Shown in pieces: positions 1 to 6,946 of a DNA stretch of 22,086 bases (positions within the stretch are counted from its first letter, which is position 1; every line of letters begins with the position of its first letter). Both the position numbers and the translations under genes were made by a program. The stretch comes from a virus. The notes beneath the pieces are model-generated. The model was not told the origin of the DNA. It worked only from the letters and a program-made list of their open reading frames with translations, and did no database searches. Location: positions 1 through 22,086 of IMG/VR virus record IMGVR_UViG_3300035670_008417; one strand, 5' to 3'.

Positions 1-1
1 C

Positions 2-202
2 ACCAGCACCGCCGAGGCCCGGTGGCGGCGACTCCTCGCCCAACGACTCCACGGCATGGCGGCCACCCGGCTGCGATACCTGGACGCCGCATCCGAGGCC
101 GGCGTGAGCCTCAGCCCCACCAAGCGGGCCGGCATCCAGGTGGAGGCCCGCACCCTGGAGTCCGTGGCCCGCATGGTGGAGGAAGGCGCCTGGGATGAGT
201 GA
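2..202 (+). CDS. Hypothetical protein, C-terminal part only
   Basis: The reading frame is open from the window edge to a TGA at 200-202, so the N-terminus lies outside the window. The visible 66 residues are rich in Ala, Arg and Glu, look mainly helical, and end in Trp-Asp-Glu. I chose this frame because it overlaps the next start (ATG at 195) in the tight stop-start manner used throughout the window and has normal residue composition. The other frame that ends here is rich in Arg, Pro and Gly and looks non-coding. I do not recognise the family. The overlap suggests translational coupling with the LacI-type HTH gene. Confidence 0.6.
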   Translation, partial: TSTAEARWRRLLAQRLHGMAATRLRYLDAASEAGVSLSPTKRAGIQVEARTLESVARMVEEGAWDE

Positions 203-539
203 CCGGAACCCCACCATGCAGGACGTAGCCGACCGGGCTGGGGTGAGCATGGCCACCACCTCCCGGGTCCTGTCCGGCGGGCCGATCAACACCAGACCAG
301 CCACCCGCGCCCGGGTCCTGGAGGCCGCCCAAGCGCTCGGCTACGTGTGGTCGCCGCGGGAGCGCGGGCGGGTCCTGCGGCGCGTCCACCAGGCCCGCCA
401 GGAGCTGCGGCTGGAGCTCGCGATCCGCATCGCCGCCGCCATCGCCCGCCTCACTGTCGGCGATCAGACCATGGCCAGCCGGGCCGAGGTCCGGGGGCTA
501 CGTATCGCGCTGGAAATCGTGTCCGAAGAGGAACAGTGA
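195..539 (+). CDS. LacI-type helix-turn-helix protein without sensor domain
   Basis: Residues 7-54 match the LacI-family DNA-binding head: the helix-turn-helix reads [19 protein letters not shown], followed by the usual third helix ([14 protein letters not shown]) and the W-S-P end of the headpiece. LacI-family repressors normally continue for about 270 residues with a sugar- or purine-binding domain. Here only about 60 residues follow, predicted helical and charged, ending in an acidic tail (SEEEQ). Family membership of the head is clear from sequence; the role as a phage regulator is inference. It may dimerise through the short C-terminal helices, and no effector pocket is visible. The gene overlaps the upstream frame by 8 bases and is followed by a membrane-protein gene after 25 bases. 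Confidence 0.85.
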   Translation: MSDRNPTMQDVADRAGVSMATTSRVLSGGPINTRPATRARVLEAAQALGYVWSPRERGRVLRRVHQARQELRLELAIRIAAAIARLTVGDQTMASRAEVRGLRIALEIVSEEEQ

Positions 540-564
540 GCCCCAGAAATGGAAGGAGTCATAC

Positions 565-846
565 GTGCACGTCAATGAAATTACTCGGCTCGCGCGTATC
601 GGAAAACAGGCCGAACGAAGCAAGGAAGTGCGCAAGAGATACCTCACACACTTCGTCATGCTCGCGCTGAGAGTCCTGGTGGATGGCTGGGTGATGATGC
701 TCCTCGTCGGCGTCGTACACGCGGAGTGGATTCGCAGCCTGCCCACGGTCGGGTACTGGTGGGCGGTTCTGATAGTCACCCTGGCCGGGGCCATCCTGGG
801 AATCCGATCCACCGCGAACACTCGTACCTGGGGTCGCGGTGAGTAA
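565..846 (+). CDS. Small membrane protein with two predicted helices
   Basis: This 93-residue protein starts with GTG at 565, chosen because GGAAGGAG at 551-558 sits six bases upstream. Residues 1-27 are charged and basic. Hydrophobic segments at about 29-51 and 63-81 are separated by a short loop (HAEWIRSLPT), and a basic tail follows. That pattern suggests a two-span inner-membrane protein with both ends in the cytoplasm. Two-helix phage membrane proteins include holins, superinfection-exclusion proteins and accessory factors. Nothing here selects among them, and no endolysin gene is adjacent. The 3' end overlaps the next start by 8 bases (GTGAGTAA). Confidence 0.75.
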   Translation: MHVNEITRLARIGKQAERSKEVRKRYLTHFVMLALRVLVDGWVMMLLVGVVHAEWIRSLPTVGYWWAVLIVTLAGAILGIRSTANTRTWGRGE

Positions 847-1285
847 CCGCCGCAAGCGCCGCTCAGAATGGAAACCGCAGCCCAACGGCCACACGGACCC
901 CCGCAGGCTTGGCGGAGACATCGCTGGCCCCGGAGGCCCCCACGACCAGGGCGCGGTCGTCATCGACGGCACCGACGCGATCCTGATGGAATCCCTGGAC
1001 ATCTGCGTCATCGACCAGGTCCACGCCGGCAAATCCGTCGGTACGGGGATCTACCTGGTCGTCGACGGGCGCATCAACAAGACCTCCGAGCGCGCCCGGG
1101 TGGGGATCGTGTGCAACACCGATGGTGCCGCCGCGATGGTCACCGAGCTGCTTGCGCTCACCCACCGGGCTGGGCCCGAGATGCTGCGGGACCTCGCCGT
1201 CCGCCTTGTCCACCTCGACCGGACGGGCACCGGGTCGACAGCCTGGCTCCGGGCCGCGCTCGACCTCGCCGAGGAGGAGTCGTGA
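839..1285 (+). CDS. Hypothetical protein, 148 aa
   Basis: It starts with GTG at 839, inside the end of the preceding gene, so translation is probably coupled. The N-terminal 14 residues are strongly basic (NRRKRRSEWK). A central alternating hydrophobic stretch, about residues 40-92, looks like beta-strands. The last 55 residues are helical and end in an acidic tail (DLAEEES). I recognise no catalytic motif or named family. The basic head could bind nucleic acid, but that is only a compositional hint. The gene ends in a GTGA overlap with the next one. Confidence 0.7.
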   Translation: MSNRRKRRSEWKPQPNGHTDPRRLGGDIAGPGGPHDQGAVVIDGTDAILMESLDICVIDQVHAGKSVGTGIYLVVDGRINKTSERARVGIVCNTDGAAAMVTELLALTHRAGPEMLRDLAVRLVHLDRTGTGSTAWLRAALDLAEEES

Positions 1286-2340
1286 CCACTCACCCCATCA
1301 CCCCCGCCGAGGTGCCATCCCTCCGCCGAGAGCTCGCGGAGTGGCACGCCGGCCCGTACGGGGCCGAGTACTACACCATGATGATCCGGGCTGGGCGGCA
1401 GAGACTTCGTCCGCCTGGTCCAGCCGCTGCGGTAGGACCCTGGCTGGCCGACGCCGAGGCGGCTCGTCTCCGGCACGCCGACCTGTGGTACCTGGGCGAG
1501 GACCTGTGCGAGCTGGCGCTCGCCGCCACACCCACCATGCCCCGGTGGGCCCCCGTACCGCAGGATCTCCCCAGCGAGACGGGATTCGCGGTGTTCGCCA
1601 CCCCCATCTCCACCTGGACGCCGGAGGGGCCACCCGACAATCTTGACCAGTACGTCGACGGCGAGGAGCTGGCCCGCATCGCCGCGCTCCCCGTGGAAAT
1701 CCGAGCGGTCACCTGGGGGCCGGTGGACCCCAACCCGGACCAGGCGCCAGCTGGCGCCTGTTGGATGTCCTTCTGGTCGCCGGGGCGTATCAGTCAGGTG
1801 ATCAGTGACGCGGAGACTCTCCGGCGCGTGCGGGCACTGCTTCCGTCGATGACCGTTGACAACGAGGCGATCATCCCCTGGTGCCCGGAGTGCGCCGATC
1901 CGCAGCGGTGGCTGCTGCCGGAGCGGGACGCGGGCGGGACCACCTGGGGGTGGGCGTCGGCCGTGCTGGCTGCCTTTCGCCTCGCAGCCCAGAGCAATCT
2001 GGCGGAGGCCGCCACGGAGCGCACCGCCCGGCCGGAGCGTCGCCGCACCCAGCGTGCCGGCCTACCGGAGCGGGACGTGCGCGTCGTGCGGCTCCGCCGC
2101 GGTGAGTCCGGTGACCGGGTCGCGGCCGGCGAGTCTGGGCGGGAGTACCACCACCGGTGGGTGGTGCGCGGCCACTGGCGTCAGCAGCCGTGGGGCCTCC
2201 GGGGTTCCCTGCGCCGCCCGGTGTGGATACTGCCGCACGTCCGTGGGCCGGAGGGTGCTCCGCTGCTGGGTGGGGAGCGCGTGACCGTGGTGGGCGCCCC
2301 GCCGACGACTGGTCGGGACGGGGGTGGTGACCGTGGCTGA
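1282..2340 (+). CDS. Hypothetical protein with conserved aromatic/basic C-terminus
   Basis: The 352-residue frame starts at GTG 1282, which forms a GTGA overlap with the preceding stop and is preceded by GAGGAGGAG at 1271-1279. The same frame is open further upstream, but that part is Arg/Pro-rich shadow of the previous gene. Features seen: a Trp-rich middle (GWASAV near residue 220), a Cys-Pro-Glu-Cys pair at 201-204, and a C-terminal block from about residue 289 (YHHRWVVRGHWR, then RRPVWILPHVRGPEGAPL). I recall similar endings in uncharacterised actinobacterial and actinophage proteins, so this looks like a real conserved module, but its function is unknown to me. It overlaps the next gene by 17 bases. 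Confidence 0.8.
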   Translation: MTTHPITPAEVPSLRRELAEWHAGPYGAEYYTMMIRAGRQRLRPPGPAAAVGPWLADAEAARLRHADLWYLGEDLCELALAATPTMPRWAPVPQDLPSETGFAVFATPISTWTPEGPPDNLDQYVDGEELARIAALPVEIRAVTWGPVDPNPDQAPAGACWMSFWSPGRISQVISDAETLRRVRALLPSMTVDNEAIIPWCPECADPQRWLLPERDAGGTTWGWASAVLAAFRLAAQSNLAEAATERTARPERRRTQRAGLPERDVRVVRLRRGESGDRVAAGESGREYHHRWVVRGHWRQQPWGLRGSLRRPVWILPHVRGPEGAPLLGGERVTVVGAPPTTGRDGGGDRG

Positions 2341-2563
2341 GGAGCGGTGCCCGATCACGGAGCTGATCAGGGACCAGTGCGCTCACTGCCGGTGCGTGGA
2401 CCTGCCGCCCGCGTACCGCCTGGGGGTACGGTTCGCCGCCGCCTACCCGGGCCAGTGCTGGGCATGCGACGTCCGGTACCGGCCCGGTGACCGGATCCGC
2501 AGCATCACTGATGCCGACGGGTCCGGGTATCTCGGGCCGTGCTGCGCGGATGACGTGGGCTGA
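2324..2563 (+). CDS. Small putative zinc-binding protein
   Basis: This 79-residue protein has cysteines arranged as CAHCRC near the N-terminus, CWAC in the middle and CC near the end. The phrase PGQCWACDVRYRPGDRIR followed by a Gly-Tyr-Leu-x-x-Cys-Cys end resembles small treble-clef or zinc-ribbon proteins common in actinophages. The exact start is uncertain: GTG occurs at 2324, 2327 and 2333. All overlap the preceding gene, and none has a strong ribosome site. Metal binding is inferred from cysteine spacing. A strong terminator follows 16 bases after the stop, so this is the last gene of the left rightward unit. Confidence 0.7.
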   Translation: MVTVAEERCPITELIRDQCAHCRCVDLPPAYRLGVRFAAAYPGQCWACDVRYRPGDRIRSITDADGSGYLGPCCADDVG

Positions 2564-2579
2564 GTCCGGACACAGCAAG

Positions 2580-2601
2580 GCCCCCGCCGAACAGCGGGGG
2601 C
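2580..2601. terminator. Bidirectional terminator hairpin
   Basis: A perfect 8-bp stem (GCCCCCGC/GCGGGGGC) encloses a 6-base loop (CGAACA). It lies between two convergent genes ending at 2563 (+) and 2616 (-), so it can serve both. A short T-rich stretch follows on the + side (GTCGTCTTGTCT). Confidence 0.8.
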
Positions 2602-2615
2602 GTCGTCTTGTCTGG

Positions 2616-2864
2616 TCAGGATTTCCGGCGTCTACCTCCACCCGCCCCTTGCCCTGGGCGTCCGTCTCCCCACGCGATGATCTCTTCTTTTCGGTCTGGG
2701 CTCCAGTACGGGGCGCGTCCTATCCGGCCGTCGGGCTCCGGGAAGGGGTGGTCGACGTATCGGCCGCCTTTTCTGGAGCCGATGAGGTATTTGCTCACGG
2801 TTTCGGGGGACACGCCAAGGATTTGGCCGACCGCTGCCCGGTCGAGGACTGGTGGCGCATCCAT
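2616..2864 (-). CDS. Excisionase-like helix-turn-helix protein
   Basis: An 82-residue basic protein. Residues 6-28 form a helix-turn-helix (LDRAAVGQILGVSPETVSKYL), followed by a wing-like segment with the phrase DHPFPEPDGRIGRAPYW and a C-terminal Gly/Arg tail (GQGAGGGRRRK). This layout is typical of MerR/AlpA/Xis-like DNA-binding proteins that are frequent in Streptomyces elements. The ATG at 2864 has AAGGGAG eight bases upstream on the minus strand. It is transcribed away from the Rad52 operon and shares a repeat-rich control region with it. Likely roles are recombination directionality factor or regulator. The integrase is 5 kb away, so pairing with it is inference. Confidence 0.8.
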   Translation of the reverse strand: MDAPPVLDRAAVGQILGVSPETVSKYLIGSRKGGRYVDHPFPEPDGRIGRAPYWSPDRKEEIIAWGDGRPGQGAGGGRRRKS

Positions 2865-3031
2865 GACTGCCGCTCCCTTACTTCGTGACTGTGACAGGGG
2901 CGAGGATACGGCATCCCTGTCCAGGTCGGGGTGCCCCGACCTTCACTCTTTCGATACCTTATGAACTTGACGTTCCCAAGGTGAAAGGAGTAACGTTAGG
3001 AACGTAAGATTCACGAAGTTGAGGGGGGACG
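2865..3031. promoter_or_regulatory. Divergent control region with nested inverted repeats
   Basis: The region separates the leftward HTH gene from the rightward early operon. It holds four inverted repeats: GACAGGG 2893-2899 with CCCTGTC 2915-2921; AGGTCGGGG 2923-2931 with CCCCGACCT 2934-2942 (2-base centre); ACGTTCC 2970-2976 with GGAACGT 2999-3005; and CTTCGTGA 2881-2888 with TCACGAAG 3011-3018. The third brackets the rightward promoter at 2968-2996. A weak leftward promoter, TTGGGA with 17-bp spacing to TATCGA, reads on the minus strand from about 2979 to 2951. Operator function is inferred from position and symmetry. Confidence 0.6.
2968..2996 (+). promoter_or_regulatory. Rightward promoter of the early operon
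   Basis: TTGACG at 2968-2973 and TAACGT at 2991-2996 are separated by exactly 17 bases. This is a good match to the vegetative sigma-factor consensus, with start of transcription expected near 3003. A GAGGGGGG ribosome site and ATG at 3032 follow. The inverted repeat ACGTTCC/GGAACGT overlaps the -35 element and the start region, so a bound repressor could block it. Confidence 0.65.
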
Positions 3032-3301
3032 ATGGCGACAGGAACCACGGCCACGGCCACAGAGATCCAAGTCGGCAGTTGGGTGCGATACGGCGGGATC
3101 ACCCGCGTCGTGTCCGACGTCTTCTCCGGGTCCGGATACGTCGACCTCGTCGACGGAGAGGGTGGCTACCTCGCCACCGTCCACGTCGACGACCTGACCA
3201 TCGTCGAGACGATCACCGTCACATACCAGGCGTGCACTCGGTGCCAGGAGGCCGCTGGCGAGTGCCACTGTCACCCCATGATCATCGGCGTCACCTACTG
3301 A
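3032..3301 (+). CDS. Hypothetical protein, first gene of early operon
   Basis: An 89-residue protein from the ATG at 3032, with GAGGGGGG at 3021-3028 upstream. Residues 12-65 look like a small beta-barrel (short hydrophobic strands separated by Gly/Asp turns, starting VGSWVRYGGITR). The C-terminus carries CTRCQEAAGECHC, a candidate metal-binding knuckle. It is the first gene behind the best promoter in the window, the place where phages often put regulators or anti-host proteins, but no family is recognised. Confidence 0.75.
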   Translation: MATGTTATATEIQVGSWVRYGGITRVVSDVFSGSGYVDLVDGEGGYLATVHVDDLTIVETITVTYQACTRCQEAAGECHCHPMIIGVTY

Positions 3302-3315
3302 CCACATAGAGAGCC

Positions 3316-3352
3316 CCCCGGGCTGTGCTGCCACGGATGCCGCAGCCCGGGG
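3316..3352 (+). terminator. Strong intercistronic hairpin
   Basis: A perfect 10-bp stem CCCCGGGCTG/CAGCCCGGGG with a 17-base loop lies in the 90-base gap between the first early gene and the Rad52 gene. There is no T-tract. It could partly terminate or attenuate transcription, or protect RNA ends; which is not visible from sequence. Confidence 0.5.
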
Positions 3353-3391
3353 AGGACAAGCAAGCGACCGACCGAAAGACAGGAGATAGCG

Positions 3392-4246
3392 GTGAGCCAG
3401 CTGACTGCCGAACAGCACGACTATCTGCTCAGCGGAATTCATCCCGCCCGCGTCAAGCGACTGCGTGGCCAGTCCCATCTGGAAGCTTGGGATGTGCGCC
3501 GCACGCTGACCAGGGTGTTCGGATTTGGCGGCTGGAATGACGAGACCATCGAATTGACTCACGTCACCACGATTGAGACTCCCGGTACCCGCACGCGCAA
3601 TGATGGGACCACCGATACCTACACGAAATATACGGTGGTGTATCGCGCCCAGGTTCGGCTCACTGTGAAATCGCCGGACGGCGTCGAGATCGCGCATTTT
3701 GATGATGGCGCTGCCGGAGACGCTGTCAATCAGCCGAGCCTCGGCGACGCCCATGACATGGCGATGAAAACGGCACTGTCGCAAGCCCTGAAGCGGTGCG
3801 CGGTGAACCTGGGAGACCAGTTCGGGCTCTGCCTGTACAACGACGGTCGCTGCGATCCCGTGGTGATACGGACGCTCACCCAACCGGCCGAGTCGGCTCC
3901 ATCCGGACAGCTGCCAGCCGAGGACCCAGTGGGCAGCGACCCGGACGAGGCGCGCCGAGTCCTCGCTCCAGACACCTCCGTAGAGGACGTCAGTCAGGAT
4001 CCGGACGACTACCCGCAGCCAACGTCACCAGCTCAGCCAGTCACGCAGTACCAGCATCGGCGGATGCACGCCCTATGGGCCGAGATCGGATTCGGAGGGC
4101 GGCCCAATCGCGCCCCTCGGATTGACATCACCAGCAAGCTCATCGGCCGCCCTATCGCATCCTCGTCGGATCTCACCAGCAGCGAGGCCGACATCGTCAT
4201 AGCAGCGCTCGTAGCCCGCAAAAACCAGACAGGAGTCGCAGCATGA
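3392..4246 (+). CDS. Rad52/Rad22-family single-strand annealing protein
   Basis: The 284-residue protein has the Rad52-type core at about residues 8-155: GWNDETIE (47-54), a long beta-hairpin region with YRAQVRLTVKSPDG, then GDAHDMAMKTALSQALKRCAVNLGDQFGL, the signature helix of the family with its DAH-KTA-ALKR-LG-FG spacing. A Pro/Asp-rich linker (about 160-222) joins a C-terminal domain (about 223-284, ending SSSDLTSSEADIVIAAL) resembling tails of other phage recombinases. Family members anneal complementary single strands during phage recombination. The GTG start at 3392 has AGGAGA upstream. The stop overlaps the next gene (ATGA), suggesting a two-gene unit. Confidence 0.9.
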   Translation: MSQLTAEQHDYLLSGIHPARVKRLRGQSHLEAWDVRRTLTRVFGFGGWNDETIELTHVTTIETPGTRTRNDGTTDTYTKYTVVYRAQVRLTVKSPDGVEIAHFDDGAAGDAVNQPSLGDAHDMAMKTALSQALKRCAVNLGDQFGLCLYNDGRCDPVVIRTLTQPAESAPSGQLPAEDPVGSDPDEARRVLAPDTSVEDVSQDPDDYPQPTSPAQPVTQYQHRRMHALWAEIGFGGRPNRAPRIDITSKLIGRPIASSSDLTSSEADIVIAALVARKNQTGVAA

Positions 4247-4752
4247 GCATGACCCGCGCCGAGATTACCCGCCAGATCCTGACCTGGGAGGCTGTTGCCA
4301 CCCGCGCTCAGGCCGTGGCCGCTGAGCTGCGTACCCAGCTCGCCGACGCCGCCCGTAAGGAGCTGGTCGAGCAGGGTACCGCCCCCACCTGGAGGATGCC
4401 GGACCTGGCCGTGGTCACCCTGCCCGTGAGTAAGCCGGCCGTGGTGGTGGCTGACCAGGTGGCGCTCACCCAGTGGGCGGCGAACCACCGCCCCGACGAG
4501 GTCGAGTTGGCGATCCGCCCGGCCAGTCTCAAGGCTCTGCTGCGGCAGGTGGAGGCCGATGGGGACGTGGTCTACCTGCCGGGTGATGGGGAGATCGTCC
4601 CCGGGCTGGAGCCCAGCCCCGGCGGTCAGCCGAAGTCGCTCATGATCCGCGCCGACCCGGCTGGCGCTGCCCAGATCGGCGCCGATGCCGACGACATCAT
4701 GACGGCGATCGCCGCCGCGCTTGCTGAGCCTGCCGGCATCGACAACCCCTGA
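4243..4752 (+). CDS. Probable recombinase-partner protein
   Basis: A 169-residue protein starting with ATG inside the Rad52 stop. Residues 5-45 are helical (possible coiled coil), followed by TWRMPDLAVVTLPVSKPAVVV, a beta-rich segment, and a long C-terminal part ending in a helical, acidic tail. I recall similar genes next to annealing proteins in actinophages, but no biochemical function. The overlap strongly suggests a joint role with the Rad52-family protein, for example an accessory single-strand or nuclease-related factor; this is inference. No nuclease motif is visible. Confidence 0.75.
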   Translation: MSMTRAEITRQILTWEAVATRAQAVAAELRTQLADAARKELVEQGTAPTWRMPDLAVVTLPVSKPAVVVADQVALTQWAANHRPDEVELAIRPASLKALLRQVEADGDVVYLPGDGEIVPGLEPSPGGQPKSLMIRADPAGAAQIGADADDIMTAIAAALAEPAGIDNP

Positions 4753-4761
4753 CCAGACCGT

Positions 4762-4786
4762 GGGGCGAGGCCCGCAGCCTCGCCCC
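4762..4786 (+). terminator. Terminator-like hairpin after the recombination genes
   Basis: A 9-bp perfect stem GGGGCGAGG/CCTCGCCCC with a 7-base loop (CCCGCAG) lies ten bases after the stop codon. No T-run follows; the next gene's ribosome site begins a few bases later, so read-through is probable. Confidence 0.55.
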
Positions 4787-4805
4787 CCTCAACGAGGAGC
4801 GCAAC

Positions 4806-5159
4806 GTGACCAACTCTCAGGACTTCGCACATGGGATCGCCGCCACCATTCGCGAGGCTTTCGGGATCGTCGACTCCGACGACCTGACCGCCCAGGCCCG
4901 CTACGACGCCGACTCCCAGGGCTGGATCGTGCGGCACTGGCACCGTGGCGCCTGCTTCGACCTCAGCTTGTGCGAGGTGGGGCAGGTGCCCGGCCTGTGG
5001 CGGGACGGGGTCTGGCTCGGCGGCATGGGCCGGCTGTTGTCGGAGGACACGCCCCGCACGGTGGCGATCCGGATGCTGATATTGGTCCACGGCGGCATCC
5101 AGCTCGCCGACGCCGTGCACGCCAAGGCCGTGTGCGGGTCTCAGGTTCGGACGGGCTGA
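4806..5159 (+). CDS. Hypothetical protein, 117 aa
   Basis: The start is GTG at 4806 with GAGGAG at 4794-4799. The protein has a helical N-terminus, an aromatic middle (GWIVRHWHRGACFDLSLCEVG), and a helical C-terminus (RTVAIRMLILVHGG). It has three cysteines without a clear metal-binding spacing. No known family is recognised. It belongs to the series of small early proteins between the recombination genes and the integrase. Confidence 0.7.
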   Translation: MTNSQDFAHGIAATIREAFGIVDSDDLTAQARYDADSQGWIVRHWHRGACFDLSLCEVGQVPGLWRDGVWLGGMGRLLSEDTPRTVAIRMLILVHGGIQLADAVHAKAVCGSQVRTG

Positions 5160-5167
5160 CAGCCCCC

Positions 5168-5223
5168 GGGCGTGCGGGACAGACCACCTGGTCTGGGCCC
5201 ATGGCGTCGAAACCAGCACGCCC
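5168..5223 (+). other. Nested hairpin in an intergenic leader
   Basis: An outer 8-bp stem GGGCGTGC (5168-5175) / GCACGCCC (5216-5223) encloses a smaller inverted repeat CAGACCA/TGGTCTG (5180-5195). The whole lies in the 104-base gap before the gene at 5264. It could be a terminator, a processing site or a structured leader. There is no T-tract, which argues against simple intrinsic termination. Confidence 0.45.
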
Positions 5224-5263
5224 ACTGAGCCGCTACCTGCGGCAAGGGAGAGAGGAGACCGCG

Positions 5264-5530
5264 ATGTCGAAGTACACGGAGGAAGCGATCAAGACGCTCG
5301 ATGCCGATCTACCAGATGGCACGGTGCTGGTGGTGCGGGATGACGGCGGCTACGGGGATGGCGAGCACTACCGGGTGATCTGGAAGAACCGGCCGGCGGC
5401 CCTTTCCGGGATGCCGGATGAGTGCTGGTTCGACGACTCCGACACGGATCCCATGGCCCTGTGGCAGTACGCCAAACACGGGGACGCGGTGTACCACGTC
5501 GACGACGCGCCGCTTCTCCGGAAGCGCTGA
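5264..5530 (+). CDS. Small acidic hypothetical protein, 88 aa
   Basis: The ATG at 5264 is preceded by AGAGGAG, which decides this start over a longer open frame upstream that is Arg/Pro-rich and overlaps other genes. The protein is acidic, with DDGGYGDGEHYRVIWKN near residue 26 and DECWFDDSDTDPMALW later. It looks like a compact alpha/beta protein. Acidic small early proteins are common in phages and sometimes mimic DNA, but nothing specific supports that here. Confidence 0.65.
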   Translation: MSKYTEEAIKTLDADLPDGTVLVVRDDGGYGDGEHYRVIWKNRPAALSGMPDECWFDDSDTDPMALWQYAKHGDAVYHVDDAPLLRKR

Positions 5531-5609
5531 TCACACCAGGGTGCTACCAGCCGTGATGGTCGGGGATCGAATCTCCGAGCGCCCACTAGTCGCAGTAGAA
5601 GGAGGAGAT

Positions 5610-6020
5610 TTGTTCAGGCTCTCCACACTTGACGAATCGAACGACATGGAGGCATGCGCCACCGCCGAGAACCTGCGGTACGCCTGGTGCCAGTGGCAGC
5701 TGTACTCCTGCGAGGAGCGCGGCGGTCACTGGTGGATGCTCATCGGGGATCATCCGGACGACTGGGGTACGCCGGGTGAGGGCCACGTATCCCTCAGCTG
5801 TTTCTACTGCCCCGCCACTGTCGATGATCTGGCTGGTCCGGATGGATCCGATTGGATCGCTGGCGAAGTGGGAGACATCGAGGTTGTGGATGGCATCCAC
5901 AACTACCACGAGGACTTTGAGATTGCCGTGAAGGTCCGAGTCGTAGTCGAGGAGTACGGCCCGAACCAAAACATGATCTATCCGGAGTACGACATCTCAA
6001 TCGACATCGAGCCCGCCTGA
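5610..6020 (+). CDS. Acidic aromatic hypothetical protein, TTG start
   Basis: I chose the TTG at 5610 because AAGGAGGAGA lies directly upstream (5599-5608) and the first ATG in this part of the frame (5646) would lose the well-coded start. A longer start at 5553 lacks a ribosome site. The 136-residue product is rich in Trp, Tyr, Asp and Glu, with CQWQLYSCEERGGHWWMLIG near residue 27, and a strongly acidic C-terminal half. Net charge is clearly negative. No family is recognised. Confidence 0.65.
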   Translation: MFRLSTLDESNDMEACATAENLRYAWCQWQLYSCEERGGHWWMLIGDHPDDWGTPGEGHVSLSCFYCPATVDDLAGPDGSDWIAGEVGDIEVVDGIHNYHEDFEIAVKVRVVVEEYGPNQNMIYPEYDISIDIEPA

Positions 6021-6031
6021 GGGAGGAAGCA

Positions 6032-6550
6032 ATGAGCACATCAAGTCCGCGATTTGCCGACGCCGCCGACATGATCGAGCGCCTCGGCGAGCTGATCACC
6101 AATGCCGATCGGGCGTATTCCCGCATGTGGACGAAACTCACCAGTGAGCGCGACGACGCGATCGCCGAGGCTGCGAGGCTGCGGGCGGCGCTGGAGCAGG
6201 CCCTTGCCGACAAGGCGTGGGACGCCCTTGATCAGGCAGTCAGGCCGATCGTGGCCGCCGAGCTCGACAGGCAGGGGGGCGAGGACGCGCCACGATCGGC
6301 GTTTGATCTCAAAGCCGCCCTCGTCGACGGCGGATCGGCCGAGATCTCCTACCACGCCGAGCAGCCGGGGCTGTGCGACGAGGACGGAGACACGGTCCAC
6401 GATCCAGAGCCGGCCCGGTACGTCGCCACCGTGGTCGACAGCGACGGCTTCGAGATCGGATACGGCTCGTCGACGACGTCGCCGGTCGACGCGCTGTCGC
6501 GGATATCCGATGCCAAAATGATCGACGAAATCAGGAGTGGCAATGACTGA
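6032..6550 (+). CDS. Hypothetical protein with N-terminal coiled coil
   Basis: A 172-residue protein from the ATG at 6032 behind GGGAGGAAGC. Residues 8-75 are helical with heptad-like spacing (DMIERLGELITNADRAYSRM and on through ERDDAIAEAARLRAALEQAL), a likely coiled coil. The C-terminal half is acidic and beta-rich. The 3' end overlaps the next gene by 8 bases, suggesting coupled translation. Function is unknown. Confidence 0.7.
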   Translation: MSTSSPRFADAADMIERLGELITNADRAYSRMWTKLTSERDDAIAEAARLRAALEQALADKAWDALDQAVRPIVAAELDRQGGEDAPRSAFDLKAALVDGGSAEISYHAEQPGLCDEDGDTVHDPEPARYVATVVDSDGFEIGYGSSTTSPVDALSRISDAKMIDEIRSGND

Positions 6551-6803
6551 CATCAATTCCATCGACCACTCGATCGGCGACATGATCGACCATGCGCTAG
6601 TGGATAACGGTGGTCGGCTGTCGGTCGAGTACATCCCGGAGGATCCGGAGTACGCCCCCGGCGAGATCGCCTACTTCTCGGCCGCCCTTCTGGGGCCGCT
6701 CGACGAGCCGCTCGCATACGGACGTGGTGACACGGCGCTGGGGGCTATCCAGGATCTGACACCACGTCAGACACCCCCGGTCGTCGACGAAGAGCCCCTC
6801 TGA
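6543..6803 (+). CDS. Small acidic hypothetical protein, 86 aa
   Basis: The ATG at 6543 overlaps the preceding stop; AGGAG at 6533-6537 is at normal distance, so a GTG at 6537 is less likely. The product is acidic, with many Asp and Glu, an N-terminal helix (DHSIGDMIDHALVDN) and a Pro-rich end. It is the last gene before a strong terminator. No family is recognised. Confidence 0.65.
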   Translation: MTDINSIDHSIGDMIDHALVDNGGRLSVEYIPEDPEYAPGEIAYFSAALLGPLDEPLAYGRGDTALGAIQDLTPRQTPPVVDEEPL

Positions 6804-6814
6804 CCACCAACCAC

Positions 6815-6843
6815 AGCGGCCCGGATGTGATGTCCGGGCCGCT
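6815..6843 (+). terminator. Terminator hairpin of the Rad52 operon
   Basis: An 11-bp perfect stem AGCGGCCCGGA/TCCGGGCCGCT with a 7-base loop (TGTGATG) lies eleven bases past the last stop. Its core (CGGCCCGGA, 7-base loop, TCCGGGCCG) is repeated in the hairpin at 7503-7535. Confidence 0.8.
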
Positions 6844-6946
6844 AGTAGTATCGAACCGGCTGTCACGCCAGCCCGCTCCCAGCCGCCACGCCCACGCTGT
6901 GGCGACGCCAACGGACAAGGGTCACCGACTCGCGTAGATCACTACC

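Noticed and set aside
868-1281. Upstream part of the long frame that contains the 352-residue protein
   Set aside because: Arg/Pro-rich, overlaps the well-formed 148-residue gene, and the GTG at 1282 has a strong ribosome site and a GTGA overlap.
3011-3883. Long minus-strand frame opposite the Rad52 gene
   Set aside because: No ribosome site, crosses the promoter-side gene and intergenic hairpin, and is a typical high-GC shadow of the Rad52 frame.
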